DNA of 44,523 nt from Hyphomicrobiales bacterium. Its GTDB lineage: Bacteria; Pseudomonadota; Alphaproteobacteria; Rhizobiales; Rhizobiaceae. Shown here in pieces: positions 8,566-17,192 of this stretch. The notes beneath the pieces were generated by a model that worked only from the letters and a program-made list of their open reading frames with translations, did not search any database and was not told the origin of the DNA. Both the position numbers and the translations under genes were made by a program. Within the stretch, counting starts at the first letter, position 1. Each line of letters opens with the position of its first letter. The stretch spans positions 1 to 44,523 of the forward strand of contig JAJFHT010000025.1 in assembly GCA_021775495.1 (NCBI GenBank), in the 5' to 3' direction.

Positions 8566-9564
8566 ATGAAGAAAGTCAGAATTGCCGTGATCGGCCTGGG
8601 ATGGTTCGGTGAAATCCATTGCGATGCGATTTCGGCGATACCATCATTCGAGCTGGTTGCATTGTGCACACGGACGCAATCACGGCTGGAAGAACTGGGC
8701 AAGAAGTACTCGGTGTCCAATCTCTACACCGACTACAATGAACTGTTAGCCAATCCGGACATTGACGCCGTTAGCGTTGTCACCATGTGGGACCAGCACA
8801 CCGAGCCGACACTGGCGGCGCTTGATGCGGGCAAGCATGTGTTTCTTGAAAAACCGATGGCGCATACTGTCGCCGATTGCCAGTTGATTTGCGACGCGGC
8901 AAAGAAAGCGTCTGGCCATCTGATGATCGGACACATCTGCCGGTTCAACCCGCGTTATGCGGCGGCGAAACGTGAGATCGAGGCTGGAAATATAGGCCGG
9001 ATACTAAGCCTCAATTCGCGCCGCAACATTCCGGCGGCATGGACGCCGGAGATACTCAACAAGATTGGCCCGATCGTCGGCGATGCCATTCACGACACCG
9101 ATCTCATGCTCTGGTTCACCGGCGCGCGGGTTGTGAGTGCCTATGCTCAGACCGTTGACCTGCGCGGACTGAAAAATCCCGATATCGGCCAGACAATGTA
9201 TCGATTCGACAATGGTGCCTCGGCAATCCTCGAAACAGTATGGTGCATGCCGGAAAAGACGCCGTTCGACATTGATGAGCGGATGAGCGTCATCGGGTCA
9301 GATGGATTGGTGCACATTCAGGACACTTTCCCGAACATAGGTATCTGTACCAAGGAAGGTTTCAGAAGTCCCGACACGACCTACTGGCCGCAATTGCACG
9401 GAATGACGTCCGGGGCGCTCAGGGAAGAACTGAGTTACTTCGCCCGCTGTTGCGAGACCGGTACGCCTCCGACAATCATAACTCCGGAAGAGTCTATGGC
9501 GGCGCTGGAGGCAACTCTTGCGGCTGAAGAATCCGCGAGAACAGGACAGGTCGTCTATTTGTGA
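8566..9564 (+). CDS. Gfo/Idh/MocA-family dehydrogenase
   Basis: This 332-residue NAD(P)-dependent oxidoreductase has the Rossmann motif GLGWFG (residues 10-15) and the catalytic signature EKPMAHT (from residue 95, with Lys96). The second-domain motif is GDAIHDTDLMLWFTG, whose His and Asp are typical substrate-site residues of sugar and inositol dehydrogenases. GGGGAG precedes the ATG. It is the second Gfo/Idh protein in the island (the other is at 1-716). The two are clearly different proteins, so they probably act on different intermediates. Its stop region abuts the following VOC gene. Confidence 0.92.
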   Translation: MKKVRIAVIGLGWFGEIHCDAISAIPSFELVALCTRTQSRLEELGKKYSVSNLYTDYNELLANPDIDAVSVVTMWDQHTEPTLAALDAGKHVFLEKPMAHTVADCQLICDAAKKASGHLMIGHICRFNPRYAAAKREIEAGNIGRILSLNSRRNIPAAWTPEILNKIGPIVGDAIHDTDLMLWFTGARVVSAYAQTVDLRGLKNPDIGQTMYRFDNGASAILETVWCMPEKTPFDIDERMSVIGSDGLVHIQDTFPNIGICTKEGFRSPDTTYWPQLHGMTSGALREELSYFARCCETGTPPTIITPEESMAALEATLAAEESARTGQVVYL

Positions 9565-9584
9565 CCGAAACCAGGGAGATTCCG

Positions 9585-10082
9585 ATGAACAAGATTCATG
9601 CAAATAATTTCAATCACGTCGGCGTCTCCGTTCCGGATATCGACGCAGCTATCGAATGGTATGGATCCGTGTTCGGTTTTGTGTTGATTGCCGAACCGGC
9701 GGAGGTGCGTCCTGACGGAACCCATTTTGGCAATCTGGCGTCGGATATCTGCGGCAACAAGTATGGCGGGATGAAGATTGCGCACATGGTGACCGGTGAC
9801 GGTACCGGTTTCGAACTGTTCGAGTTTCTTGGGCCCAAACCCGAGCGGCGCGATGATACGATGGAATATTGGAAAAACGGCTTCTTCCATATCGCGATCA
9901 CTCACCCGGACGTGGAGAGCAAGGTCAAAGAGATCGTTGAAAGCGGCGGCTTGAAACGATCCGAAATATGGGAGTTGTTTCCGGGTGAGGACGTGAAGGT
10001 CTGCTATTGTGAGGATCCGTTTGGCAACGTGATCGAAATCATTTCGCATCGATACGAACAGGCCCTTGCCAATCGAAGCTGA
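9585..10082 (+). CDS. VOC-superfamily protein (glyoxalase/dioxygenase fold)
   Basis: This 165-residue protein has the vicinal-oxygen-chelate fold. Paired beta-alpha-beta-beta-beta modules are visible. The first is NHVGVSVPDIDAAIEWY, where His is a usual metal ligand. The later modules include FHIAITHPDVE and CEDPFGNVIEII, which has the usual terminal metal-ligand glutamate. Members include glyoxalase I, methylmalonyl-CoA epimerase and extradiol dioxygenases. The putative ligands suggest an active enzyme, but the reaction cannot be assigned. I chose the ATG at 9585, which has GGGAG at good spacing, over a GTG at 9561 overlapping the previous gene. An epimerase or isomerase in the same pathway is one reasonable reading. 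Confidence 0.88.
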   Translation: MNKIHANNFNHVGVSVPDIDAAIEWYGSVFGFVLIAEPAEVRPDGTHFGNLASDICGNKYGGMKIAHMVTGDGTGFELFEFLGPKPERRDDTMEYWKNGFFHIAITHPDVESKVKEIVESGGLKRSEIWELFPGEDVKVCYCEDPFGNVIEIISHRYEQALANRS

Positions 10083-10140
10083 GGGCACATCGAGTGCAAT
10101 AGCCTGATCGCGCGTGAATTCTTCAATCCGGAGCAGCCCA

Positions 10141-11184
10141 ATGGAAACGCCTGCTGTTTTGATCGACATGACCATTGTGGAGCGCAACATCGCACGAGCG
10201 CAAAGCCTGTTTGACGAAATCGGGGTTCGGTTCCGTCCACATATCAAGACACACAAGACCCCGCGACTGGCGCTGATGCAGATCGAAGCGGGCGCCTGCG
10301 GCATCACCTGCCAGAAGATCGATGAAGCCGAGGTCATGGTGGATGCGGGCGTCGACGATGTTCTGATCACCTACAATATCCTCGGGCAGGAAAAACTGGA
10401 TCGGCTTGTCAAGCTGGCGAAACGCTGCAAGCTGGCCGTCACAGCCGACAATAGCGAAACCATTGAGGGACTGTCCGCCGCCTTCACTTCGGCAGGACTT
10501 GACCTCGCGGTGCTGGTTGAATGCGATACCGGCGCGGGGCGCTGTGGTGTTCAGACCGCGCAAGGGGCGCTGGAACTTGCCAAACAGATTGGTTCGGCTC
10601 CCGGCCTTACATTTCACGGACTGATGACCTATCCGCACATGTCGGACATGAAGGCCGTTGATAGCTGGCTTGGATCGGCCAAATCCGTGCTTGAAGAAAA
10701 CGGTATCGGCTGTGCGACCGTCAGCAGTGGAGGTACGCCAAACCTCTCCCGTTCCCACGAAACCGTGACGGCGACCGAACATCGTGCGGGGACCTATATT
10801 TACAATGACCGCTCGCTGGTTGAAGCCGGCCTGTGCGGGGTGGATGATTGCGCTTTGACGGTGCAGGCAACTGTTATCAGCCGACCGACGGCCACTCGCG
10901 CGGTCATCGATGCAGGCTCGAAATCACTTACATCCGACCTGATCGGATTGACCGGGTACGGCCTCATTCGCGGAGCACCGGCGGCAAAGATTACCGGCCT
11001 CAGTGAAGAGCATGGCGTGGTGGATCTTTCGGACTGCGACTGGCGTCCGAATATCGGGGATCGGATTTCGATTATCCCCAATCATGCCTGTCCGGTTTCC
11101 AATCTCGTCGACGAGGTCTACTGGCAGAAACCGGATGGAACGATTTTGACCGTTCCTGTAGCCGCCCGTGGCTGCAGTCAGTGA
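10141..11184 (+). CDS. PLP-dependent D-threonine aldolase / D-serine dehydratase (DSD1)-like enzyme
   Basis: This fold-type III PLP enzyme (347 residues) has an alanine-racemase-like N-terminal barrel and the DSD1/D-threonine aldolase C-terminal metal site. The PLP lysine motif is RPHIKTHK (Lys about 36). SSGGTPN is the phosphate-binding loop. HAC (about 315-317, inside NHACPVSN) matches the His/Cys metal pair of D-serine dehydratase-like enzymes. Such enzymes cleave or dehydrate D-beta-hydroxy amino acids to glycine plus aldehyde, or to a 2-oxo acid plus ammonia. The ATG at 10141 follows GGAG, and a GTG at 10114 is less likely. Paired with the D-aminoacylase, it would consume the D-amino acid released there. 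It is the last gene of the operon. Confidence 0.88.
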   Translation: METPAVLIDMTIVERNIARAQSLFDEIGVRFRPHIKTHKTPRLALMQIEAGACGITCQKIDEAEVMVDAGVDDVLITYNILGQEKLDRLVKLAKRCKLAVTADNSETIEGLSAAFTSAGLDLAVLVECDTGAGRCGVQTAQGALELAKQIGSAPGLTFHGLMTYPHMSDMKAVDSWLGSAKSVLEENGIGCATVSSGGTPNLSRSHETVTATEHRAGTYIYNDRSLVEAGLCGVDDCALTVQATVISRPTATRAVIDAGSKSLTSDLIGLTGYGLIRGAPAAKITGLSEEHGVVDLSDCDWRPNIGDRISIIPNHACPVSNLVDEVYWQKPDGTILTVPVAARGCSQ

Positions 11185-11193
11185 AGACAAACA

Positions 11194-11225
11194 GGGTCTC
11201 ACGCCAATACGCCGCGTGAGATCCC
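11194..11225. terminator. Hairpin between convergent operons
   Basis: The arms GGGTCTCACGC (11194-11204) and GCGTGAGATCCC (11214-11225) pair over 11 bp with one bulged base and a 9-nt loop. The hairpin sits between the stops of the PLP enzyme (+) and the TRAP permease (-). It lacks a clear U-tract on either side, so terminator function in both directions is inferred from position and stem strength. Confidence 0.6.
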
Positions 11226-11245
11226 CGTTGCCGCCCCCCAGCTGA

Positions 11246-13501
11246 TCAGTTGCCGTAGATGTATTCAGGCAGCCACAGGGCGATCTGCGGGAAGCTGAAT
11301 ACGAGGATCAGGCCGATCAACTGGATCACCATGAATTGCATCATGCCGAAATAAATATCCTTGAGATCCCATTCAGGAACAACACCTTTCAGGAAATAGG
11401 CCGATAACGCCACCGGTGGACTGAGCCAGGCCGTTTGCAGATTGACTGCAACCAGGATGCCGAACCATGCCAGATTGACTTCCATCTTGACCAGGACGGG
11501 GATCAGGATCGGCACGATGATCAGTACAATCGGAACCCACTCCAGCGGCCAGCCGAGCAGGAAGATCAGCGCCATGATGATGATCAGAACCATTGTCTGG
11601 GACAGGTCCCATGACAGTAGCAGTTCCGTCAGCATTGTTGGTGTTCCAAGCCGCGAGAAGGCGGCGCCGAAGAAGTTCGAGGCGGCAACCAGGAAGAGGA
11701 TCAATACCGAGATTTCCAAAGTCTTGATCAGGGCGTCATAGAGCCTGGGAATGTTGAGTTTTCCATACGCCATTGTCAGGAACAACGCGCCAAAAGCACC
11801 ACATCCAGCGCCTTCCGTCGGTGTCGCCCAACCGAACAGGATTGAACCGAGCGCAAAGGCGACAAGCGCCGAAGGTGGCACCAGTCCCATGAAGAATTCG
11901 TACCAGAGATCGGAGAAGTAGAATCCGGCCGGCTTGTTGTTCTTCACCCAGACCGATGCTGCATACATCACCCCCATCCAGGCCAGCGGAATGACCAGGA
12001 ATGACAATGGAAACAGGCCGGAAAGCGAACCCGACAGCGCCATAATTATAAGCGTGAACAGGATGATGATGGAGGAAATCACCAACACCGACTCAAGCCA
12101 GTAATAGGGTGAGGTATCCGGCTGGTCTTCAGGAGGCAAGATCGGTCCCAGGGACGGATCGAGCCAGCATCGGATCAGCGCATAGGCCGCATAGAGAGCT
12201 GCCAGCATGATGCCCGGTACAATGGCTGCTGCGAACAGATCAGTGACTGGGACCTCCAGCACAGGTCCCATGACAACCAGCATGATCGATGGCGGGATCA
12301 GGATGCCGAGCGTGCCACCCGCTGTGATGGTACCCGCAGCAATCCGGACATTGTAGCCGGATCGGTTCATCGTCTTTGCTGCCATGATTCCAAGGATCGT
12401 AACAGAGGCGCCGACGATGCCGGTTGCCGCGGCAAAAATTGTCGAAACGAACAGAACCGCCAGATAGAGTGCGCCTCTGGTGCGCGACAGCATCAACTGC
12501 ACCGCCGTGAACAGGCGCTCCATCAGGCCCGCCTGTTCCATCATGATGCCCATGAAAACGAACAACGGAACGGCGGCGAGTGTCTGCTCGAGCATGACAT
12601 TGTTGAACTGCAGCGTCTGGAGATAGAACACCAGCCGGCCGCCGAACCCCCAGGCACCAAAGACGAACCCGAGGAAAATGAGGGTGAACGATATCGGAAA
12701 GCCGACGAAGATGGCGAACAGCATGACGGCGATCATGATGACGCCGATCCATTCCGGTTCGATTGCGCCAAGCCCGGTCGGTGCGACGGCAGAGGCCCAC
12801 CAGTCGCCCAATGGCAGTATCTCCGGCCAAAAGGCAGTTGTGAACACAGCGGCGAGGCCGATCAGATAGATCGGCATCAAACGCAGAAAGGACTTTTCGC
12901 GTTCCTTGCCCATGTCATTGAAGCAGCGAAACAGCTCGGCAATGCCCTGTATCAACAACAGGAATGCGCCGACCGGCATTGCGGTTCGGGCAGGGGCCAG
13001 CGGAGCCATCAGGGTCGTGTCCATCGACAGTTCCCATTTCACCCAGGCATCGATCGTATATTCCAGGGATACCCAGAAAAAGAACAGCAATGCGGGAAAA
13101 TAGAATGCCATGTAGAGCAGGGCATCCACTGTCGCCTGAGTTTTAAGCGACCAGTTGCGATAGAGAAAATCAGCACGGATATGAACTCCGCGCATGAGTG
13201 CGTAACCGGCTCCCAGCATGAACATCGCGCCGGCAAACATCCGACTGGTGTCATAGGCCCAGTCGGTCGGGGCGATGAACAGCTTACGGGCGACAACTTC
13301 GTAGATCATGGCAAAGATGACGGGGATCAGCAGGACGCAGGTGAGGCGTCCGGCCCATAGATTCAGAACATCAATGAAGGCAACAACCGGCCGCATCCAG
13401 GGGGTCATGTCCTCTGGTGTTTCACCCGGCTGTTCCGATCGTCTTTCCGCGATCAGTTCATCGGTGATGTCGAGTTCGCCGGCATCGATATCTTCGGCCA
13501 T
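11246..13501 (-). CDS. TRAP transporter fused permease (DctQ-DctM)
   Basis: This inner-membrane TRAP permease (751 residues) fuses the small DctQ-type subunit (about residues 45-220, four membrane spans) to the large DctM-type subunit (about 265-750, roughly twelve spans). Recognisable DctM parts include FVFMGIMMEQAGLMERLF, ATGIVGASVTILG and a proline-rich GILIPPSIMLVV. The system uses a sodium or proton gradient and an extracytoplasmic binding protein, encoded just upstream. A frame-internal ATG at 13499-13501 follows GGGGGA and gives a sensible start; an upstream start at 13543 would add 14 residues without support. DctQM fusions are common in alphaproteobacteria. Confidence 0.93.
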   Translation of the reverse strand: MAEDIDAGELDITDELIAERRSEQPGETPEDMTPWMRPVVAFIDVLNLWAGRLTCVLLIPVIFAMIYEVVARKLFIAPTDWAYDTSRMFAGAMFMLGAGYALMRGVHIRADFLYRNWSLKTQATVDALLYMAFYFPALLFFFWVSLEYTIDAWVKWELSMDTTLMAPLAPARTAMPVGAFLLLIQGIAELFRCFNDMGKEREKSFLRLMPIYLIGLAAVFTTAFWPEILPLGDWWASAVAPTGLGAIEPEWIGVIMIAVMLFAIFVGFPISFTLIFLGFVFGAWGFGGRLVFYLQTLQFNNVMLEQTLAAVPLFVFMGIMMEQAGLMERLFTAVQLMLSRTRGALYLAVLFVSTIFAAATGIVGASVTILGIMAAKTMNRSGYNVRIAAGTITAGGTLGILIPPSIMLVVMGPVLEVPVTDLFAAAIVPGIMLAALYAAYALIRCWLDPSLGPILPPEDQPDTSPYYWLESVLVISSIIILFTLIIMALSGSLSGLFPLSFLVIPLAWMGVMYAASVWVKNNKPAGFYFSDLWYEFFMGLVPPSALVAFALGSILFGWATPTEGAGCGAFGALFLTMAYGKLNIPRLYDALIKTLEISVLILFLVAASNFFGAAFSRLGTPTMLTELLLSWDLSQTMVLIIIMALIFLLGWPLEWVPIVLIIVPILIPVLVKMEVNLAWFGILVAVNLQTAWLSPPVALSAYFLKGVVPEWDLKDIYFGMMQFMVIQLIGLILVFSFPQIALWLPEYIYGN

Positions 13502-13591
13502 TTTGTGTGTCCCCCAAAAGGCATCCCTGATTGGTGACGGCACTTTTTTCGTGATCTGCCATCACCAACAGGGAAACCGGGCTGTCGAAAA

Positions 13592-13618
13592 GCGGCGAAC
13601 GCGGGATGCGCCCGCCGC
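13592..13618 (-). terminator. GC-rich hairpin between TRAP binding-protein and permease genes
   Basis: GCGGG (13601-13605) pairs with CCCGC (13611-13615) around a 5-nt loop. Outer GCG/CGC pairs extend it. On the minus strand it is followed by a short TTTT. It lies between the binding-protein stop and the permease start. In many TRAP and ABC operons such a hairpin partly stops transcription so that more binding protein than permease is made; that role here is inferred. Confidence 0.45.
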
Positions 13619-13635
13619 AGTTTTGCAGATTTTTG

Positions 13636-14751
13636 TTATTTTACGCCGTCGGCAAAGGCTTTGCCCAAAGCAGCATTGGATGCCTGAGCGCCGGCCCAGA
13701 ATGGAACTGCAATCGCAGCAAAATCCTTCTGGGACTGCCAGACCTTGGCAAAGAACTCGTTCTCGGCAGCGTTCTTCTCAAGGCTCGCTTTTGCAGCGTT
13801 CATGTAAGCCGGGAAATAGTCTGCCGGTGTATCATGAAGCTGGACACCATGGTTCTCGACAAGATCCTTCAGTGCCTTGCCGTTCTCATAGATGCGATAA
13901 GACATCGATTTCGAAAGTGAGGCATTGGCTGCAACTTCAAGTGCTTTTTGTTGCAGAGGTGTCAGTGATTTGTAGACATCACCATTGATGTAGAGGTCGG
14001 CGTTCACAACCACCTGGTGCAGGCCCTGAAGATAGTAGTGCTTGAGCACCTTCTGGAAACCAAAAACACTGTCCGGTTTCGGGCAACACCATTCGGCAGC
14101 GTCAATCGTGCCCTTTTCAAGCGCCGGCAGAATGTCGCCGCCACCCATCGCCACCGAAGCCACGCCGATGTCCTTGTAGGTCTGGCCCGGAATGCCGGGA
14201 GGTGTGCGGAAACGGTATTTGCGGAAGTCCGCCATTGAGTTGATCGGCTCTTTGAACCAGCCAAGCGCTTCCGGGCCAACAGGCTGAAGCATGAAGCCTT
14301 TGATGTTGACGCCCATTTCCGTCCAAAGTTGGTCGTACAATTCCTTGCCGCCGCCATATTGGAACCATGACAGGAACGCGATGTTGTCAATGCCGACGCC
14401 GGCACCTGCCACTGGTGAACCAAACAGCATGGCCGCCGGGTGTTTTCCAGACCAGTAATGGGTCCAGGCAAATCCGCCTTCGATCAGGCCTTTGTCAACC
14501 GCATCGAGCGTCTCCTTGACGCCAACGACGGCGCCGGCCGGAAGCACTTCGATCTTGAGCTCGCCATTGGTCAGATCGCTGACATCCTTGGCGAATTCGT
14601 TCAGCATGTGAACCTCATCCGCCTTGGCCGGAATCACCGATTGAACCCTGATTGTCACTTCCTTGGCCTGGGCAGTCAGTGGTGCCATGAAAGCGGTCAT
14701 TCCAAGCGCCGCCGCGGCCACGCCTTGTGTAAGTTTACTGAAAATGGACAT
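13636..14751 (-). CDS. TRAP transporter substrate-binding protein (DctP family, TakP-like)
   Basis: This periplasmic binding protein (371 residues) has a Sec signal peptide: a hydrophobic core near residues 8-25 and cleavage near AQAKE. The DctP-family binding arginine lies in KYRFRTPPGIPGQ. AAEWCCPKPD resembles the E-W-x-x-P motif of 2-oxo-acid-binding proteins such as TakP and the lactate-binding TRAP proteins. A hydroxy- or oxo-carboxylate is therefore the best guess for the ligand. The ATG at 14749-14751 follows AAGGGAGG. The same frame is open upstream for 54 more codons to an ATG overlapping the TerC stop, but that would bury the signal peptide, so it is rejected. It pairs with the fused permease downstream. 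Confidence 0.9.
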   Translation of the reverse strand: MSIFSKLTQGVAAAALGMTAFMAPLTAQAKEVTIRVQSVIPAKADEVHMLNEFAKDVSDLTNGELKIEVLPAGAVVGVKETLDAVDKGLIEGGFAWTHYWSGKHPAAMLFGSPVAGAGVGIDNIAFLSWFQYGGGKELYDQLWTEMGVNIKGFMLQPVGPEALGWFKEPINSMADFRKYRFRTPPGIPGQTYKDIGVASVAMGGGDILPALEKGTIDAAEWCCPKPDSVFGFQKVLKHYYLQGLHQVVVNADLYINGDVYKSLTPLQQKALEVAANASLSKSMSYRIYENGKALKDLVENHGVQLHDTPADYFPAYMNAAKASLEKNAAENEFFAKVWQSQKDFAAIAVPFWAGAQASNAALGKAFADGVK

Positions 14752-14909
14752 GCCAGTCCTCCCTTTCTTGCTGATGCCTTCACTCCCTGCTTCCAGTCCC
14801 GGCCATGAAGGCAAACGGCCAGGCGTTTTTGGTGGAAACAGTCTTCGAACGATGAACGGCAATTTCCTCCGGCCATTCTCGTTCGAGTTCGTTAAATCAA
14901 ATCGCTCGT

Positions 14910-15536
14910 TCATATCGGTACGACCCCGATTCCGAGCAGGCCGGCAACTTCCGGCCAGCCGTCCCAAAGCATCCGTGCGGACAAGTAGACCAGGAACAAA
15001 AAGCCGGCCCATGACAGCAAGGGAAAACGCGACAGGACTTTTAGTATCATCGTCGCAAAAAACGCCATGAATGCGATTGCCAGGACGAGGCCAAAGACAA
15101 GCAATGCGGTGTCGTGCCGTGCAATTGCCGCCACCGCGAGCACATTGTCGATGGACATGGAAACATCGGCGATGGTGATCGTCGTCAACGCCGCCCACAT
15201 TTGCCTTCGCGGCGGGCCTACATATCCAGGTCCCGCCAGCACTTCCTCCGCTTCGTGTAATACGTCCCGGCGCAATTCCTCGTAAAACCGCCAGCACACC
15301 CATGTCAGCAGCAGTCCGCCGAAGAACAAGATACCGGGAACGGCCAGCAGATAAGTGGCAAAGACCGCAAAGATTATACGCAACAGCGCGGCAAGGCCCA
15401 TGCCGAGATAGATGGCACGCTGCCGCAGTTGCGGCGAAAGGCCGGCTGCGGCCATGCCGATCACCAGTGCGTTGTCTCCCGATAGAATAATGTCGGCAAA
15501 GATAATCTGGGCAATATCGAGGGAACGCTCGATCAT
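14910..15536 (-). CDS. TerC-family (YjbE-type) integral membrane protein
   Basis: This 208-residue membrane protein of the TerC/YjbE family has about six or seven hydrophobic segments. The two family motifs with membrane acidic residues are SGDNALVIG (from about residue 18) and SIDNVLAVA in the second half. The family is linked to metal export (manganese in YceF/YkoY/Alx relatives) and to tellurite resistance. The ATG overlaps the stop of the GMC oxidoreductase as ATGA, so the two are translationally coupled. Placement of a TerC protein in a catabolic TRAP operon is unusual. A role in metal supply or loading for exported enzymes is speculation. Confidence 0.9.
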   Translation of the reverse strand: MIERSLDIAQIIFADIILSGDNALVIGMAAAGLSPQLRQRAIYLGMGLAALLRIIFAVFATYLLAVPGILFFGGLLLTWVCWRFYEELRRDVLHEAEEVLAGPGYVGPPRRQMWAALTTITIADVSMSIDNVLAVAAIARHDTALLVFGLVLAIAFMAFFATMILKVLSRFPLLSWAGFLFLVYLSARMLWDGWPEVAGLLGIGVVPI

Positions 15537-17131
15537 GATTTGGCGTCCTCCAGAATCATATCGGAAACCTTTTCGCCTATCATGATCGTCGGTGCGTTGG
15601 TGTTTCCCGAAGTGATTGCCGGCATGATCGATGCATCGGCAATTCGTAATCCGTTCAGCCCATGGACCTTCAGCCGGGGATCGACGACGGCCATCGGGTC
15701 CGATCCCATCTTGCAGGTCCCGGTCGGGTGATAGATCGTCGTCGATGTTTGCCGCGCCCAATCCAACAGAGCGTCATAATCGTCATTGCTTATGTTGTCG
15801 CCGGGTGTGTGTTCTTCGGTGATCAGCGATTTGAGCGGGTCGTGCGCTGCGATATTCCGGGCAATCCGAATGCCCTCGACAAGTGTGTCGCAGTCGCCGC
15901 GCGTTGAAAGATAGTTCGGATGCAATGCCGGATAGTCGCGCATATCAGATGATTTCAGCTTGATATGGCCGACACTTTCCGGCCGCAGTTGAAGCACGGA
16001 TGCCGTGAAAGCGGAAAATGTGTGCGGTCCGTCAGCAGGGTTGTCCGCACTGAACGGTTGAATGTGAAATTGAATGTCAGGTGTTTCAAGATCCGCACGG
16101 GTCTTCAGGAAGCCGGTGCCGAGACTTGCCGCCATTGTCATGGGGCCGGTGCGTGAGATCGCGTATTGCGCGGCAATTAATCCCTGCCGGAATATGCTGC
16201 CGATTTCGGTGTTGATTGTCGGTACGTTACATTTGAAGACCGGCCGCGCCTGCAGATGATCCTGGAGGTTTTTGCCGACGCCCTCCAAGCCAAGCCGAAC
16301 CGTGATTCCGTGACTTTTGAGTTCGTCAGCCGGGCCGATACCCGAAACCATCAGCATTTGCGGGGAGGCGATTGCGCCAGAAGAGAGAATCACTTCGCGC
16401 CGTGCCTTCAACCGGATGGATTGCCCACCCTTTCTTGCCACGACGCCGGTGACCTGGCGGTTTTCGAGGACCAGCTGTTCCACGGAGGTGTTGGTAAAGA
16501 TCTTCAGATTTGGCCGGTGCTTGACTGGATTGAGATAGGCAACTGCGGAGCTGCACCGGCGTCCGTCGCGCGAGGTCAGCTGGAAATAGCCGACACCTTC
16601 CTGGTCAGCACCGTTATAGTCTTCGTTATGCCGATAACCCGCGTTGACTGCTGATTCGATCCAGGCGTCAACAACATGGCGTTTTAGACGGGTTGGCGAA
16701 ACCGAAAGCGGGCCATCAGAACCACGCAGCGGACTGCTGTTGAGTTCCCAACGTTCCGATCGTTTGAAATAAGGCAGGACATCTTCCCAGGACCATCCGA
16801 CGTTACCGAGCTGCCGCCAGCCGTCGAAATCACGGGCCTGGCCGCGAACATAGAGCAGACCATTGATGGAACTCGAGCCACCGAGCACCCTTCCGCGCGG
16901 CCAGGCGATTGACCGTCCATTCAGACCCGGATCCGGCTCGGTTTTGTAACACCAATCGGTTTTCGGATTGCCCATCGTCTTGAAATAGCCGACCGGAATA
17001 TGAATCCACGGTGATGAGTCACGGCCACCCGCTTCGACGATTGCAACGTTGAACCTGGGGTCGGCCGACAACCGGTTAGCGATCACGCAACCGGCCGAGC
17101 CTGCTCCGATAATAACGAAGTCAAACTCCAA
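15533..17131 (-). CDS. GMC-family FAD-dependent oxidoreductase (choline/alcohol dehydrogenase type)
   Basis: This flavoprotein (532 residues) oxidises an alcohol to an aldehyde or further. Features in order: FAD dinucleotide motif GAGSAG (9-14), GMC signature GRVLGGSSSINGLLYVRG, second signature GAIASPQMLMVSGIGP, and the C-terminal catalytic pair, His in HPTGTCKMG and Asn in SGNTNAP. No signal peptide is seen. No ATG lies near the FAD motif. The TTG at 17129-17131 has CCGGAGG with 9-nt spacing and starts the chain just before the first strand, so I use it. It is the first gene of the minus-strand operon with TerC and the TRAP system, and it diverges from the IclR regulator. Substrates in the family include choline, polyethylene glycol and various alkanols. 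Confidence 0.92.
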   Translation of the reverse strand: MEFDFVIIGAGSAGCVIANRLSADPRFNVAIVEAGGRDSSPWIHIPVGYFKTMGNPKTDWCYKTEPDPGLNGRSIAWPRGRVLGGSSSINGLLYVRGQARDFDGWRQLGNVGWSWEDVLPYFKRSERWELNSSPLRGSDGPLSVSPTRLKRHVVDAWIESAVNAGYRHNEDYNGADQEGVGYFQLTSRDGRRCSSAVAYLNPVKHRPNLKIFTNTSVEQLVLENRQVTGVVARKGGQSIRLKARREVILSSGAIASPQMLMVSGIGPADELKSHGITVRLGLEGVGKNLQDHLQARPVFKCNVPTINTEIGSIFRQGLIAAQYAISRTGPMTMAASLGTGFLKTRADLETPDIQFHIQPFSADNPADGPHTFSAFTASVLQLRPESVGHIKLKSSDMRDYPALHPNYLSTRGDCDTLVEGIRIARNIAAHDPLKSLITEEHTPGDNISNDDYDALLDWARQTSTTIYHPTGTCKMGSDPMAVVDPRLKVHGLNGLRIADASIMPAITSGNTNAPTIMIGEKVSDMILEDAKS

Positions 17132-17163
17132 AAAATACGTCCTCCGGAAAAAAATGACAATTA

Positions 17164-17192
17164 TTGAGACTTTTTGTCCTATATATGATAAT
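17164..17192 (+). promoter_or_regulatory. Candidate promoter for the IclR regulator gene
   Basis: TTGAGA (17164-17169) and GATAAT (17187-17192) are separated by 17 nt, close to sigma70 consensus. Transcription would start near 17199 and leave a leader of about 78 nt. The 145-nt spacer to the divergent GMC gene would also hold that gene's promoter and the likely IclR operator, which I could not identify. Confidence 0.4.

Noticed and set aside
14752..14913. In-frame N-terminal extension of the TRAP binding protein to an ATG overlapping the TerC stop
   Set aside because: It would bury the clear Sec signal peptide 54 residues inside the protein. The ATG at 14751 has an excellent AAGGGAGG site and the upstream ATG has none.
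15537..15761. Extended TerC start upstream of 15536
   Set aside because: The added residues are polar and lie inside the GMC coding region. The coupled ATGA start fits the family N-terminus.
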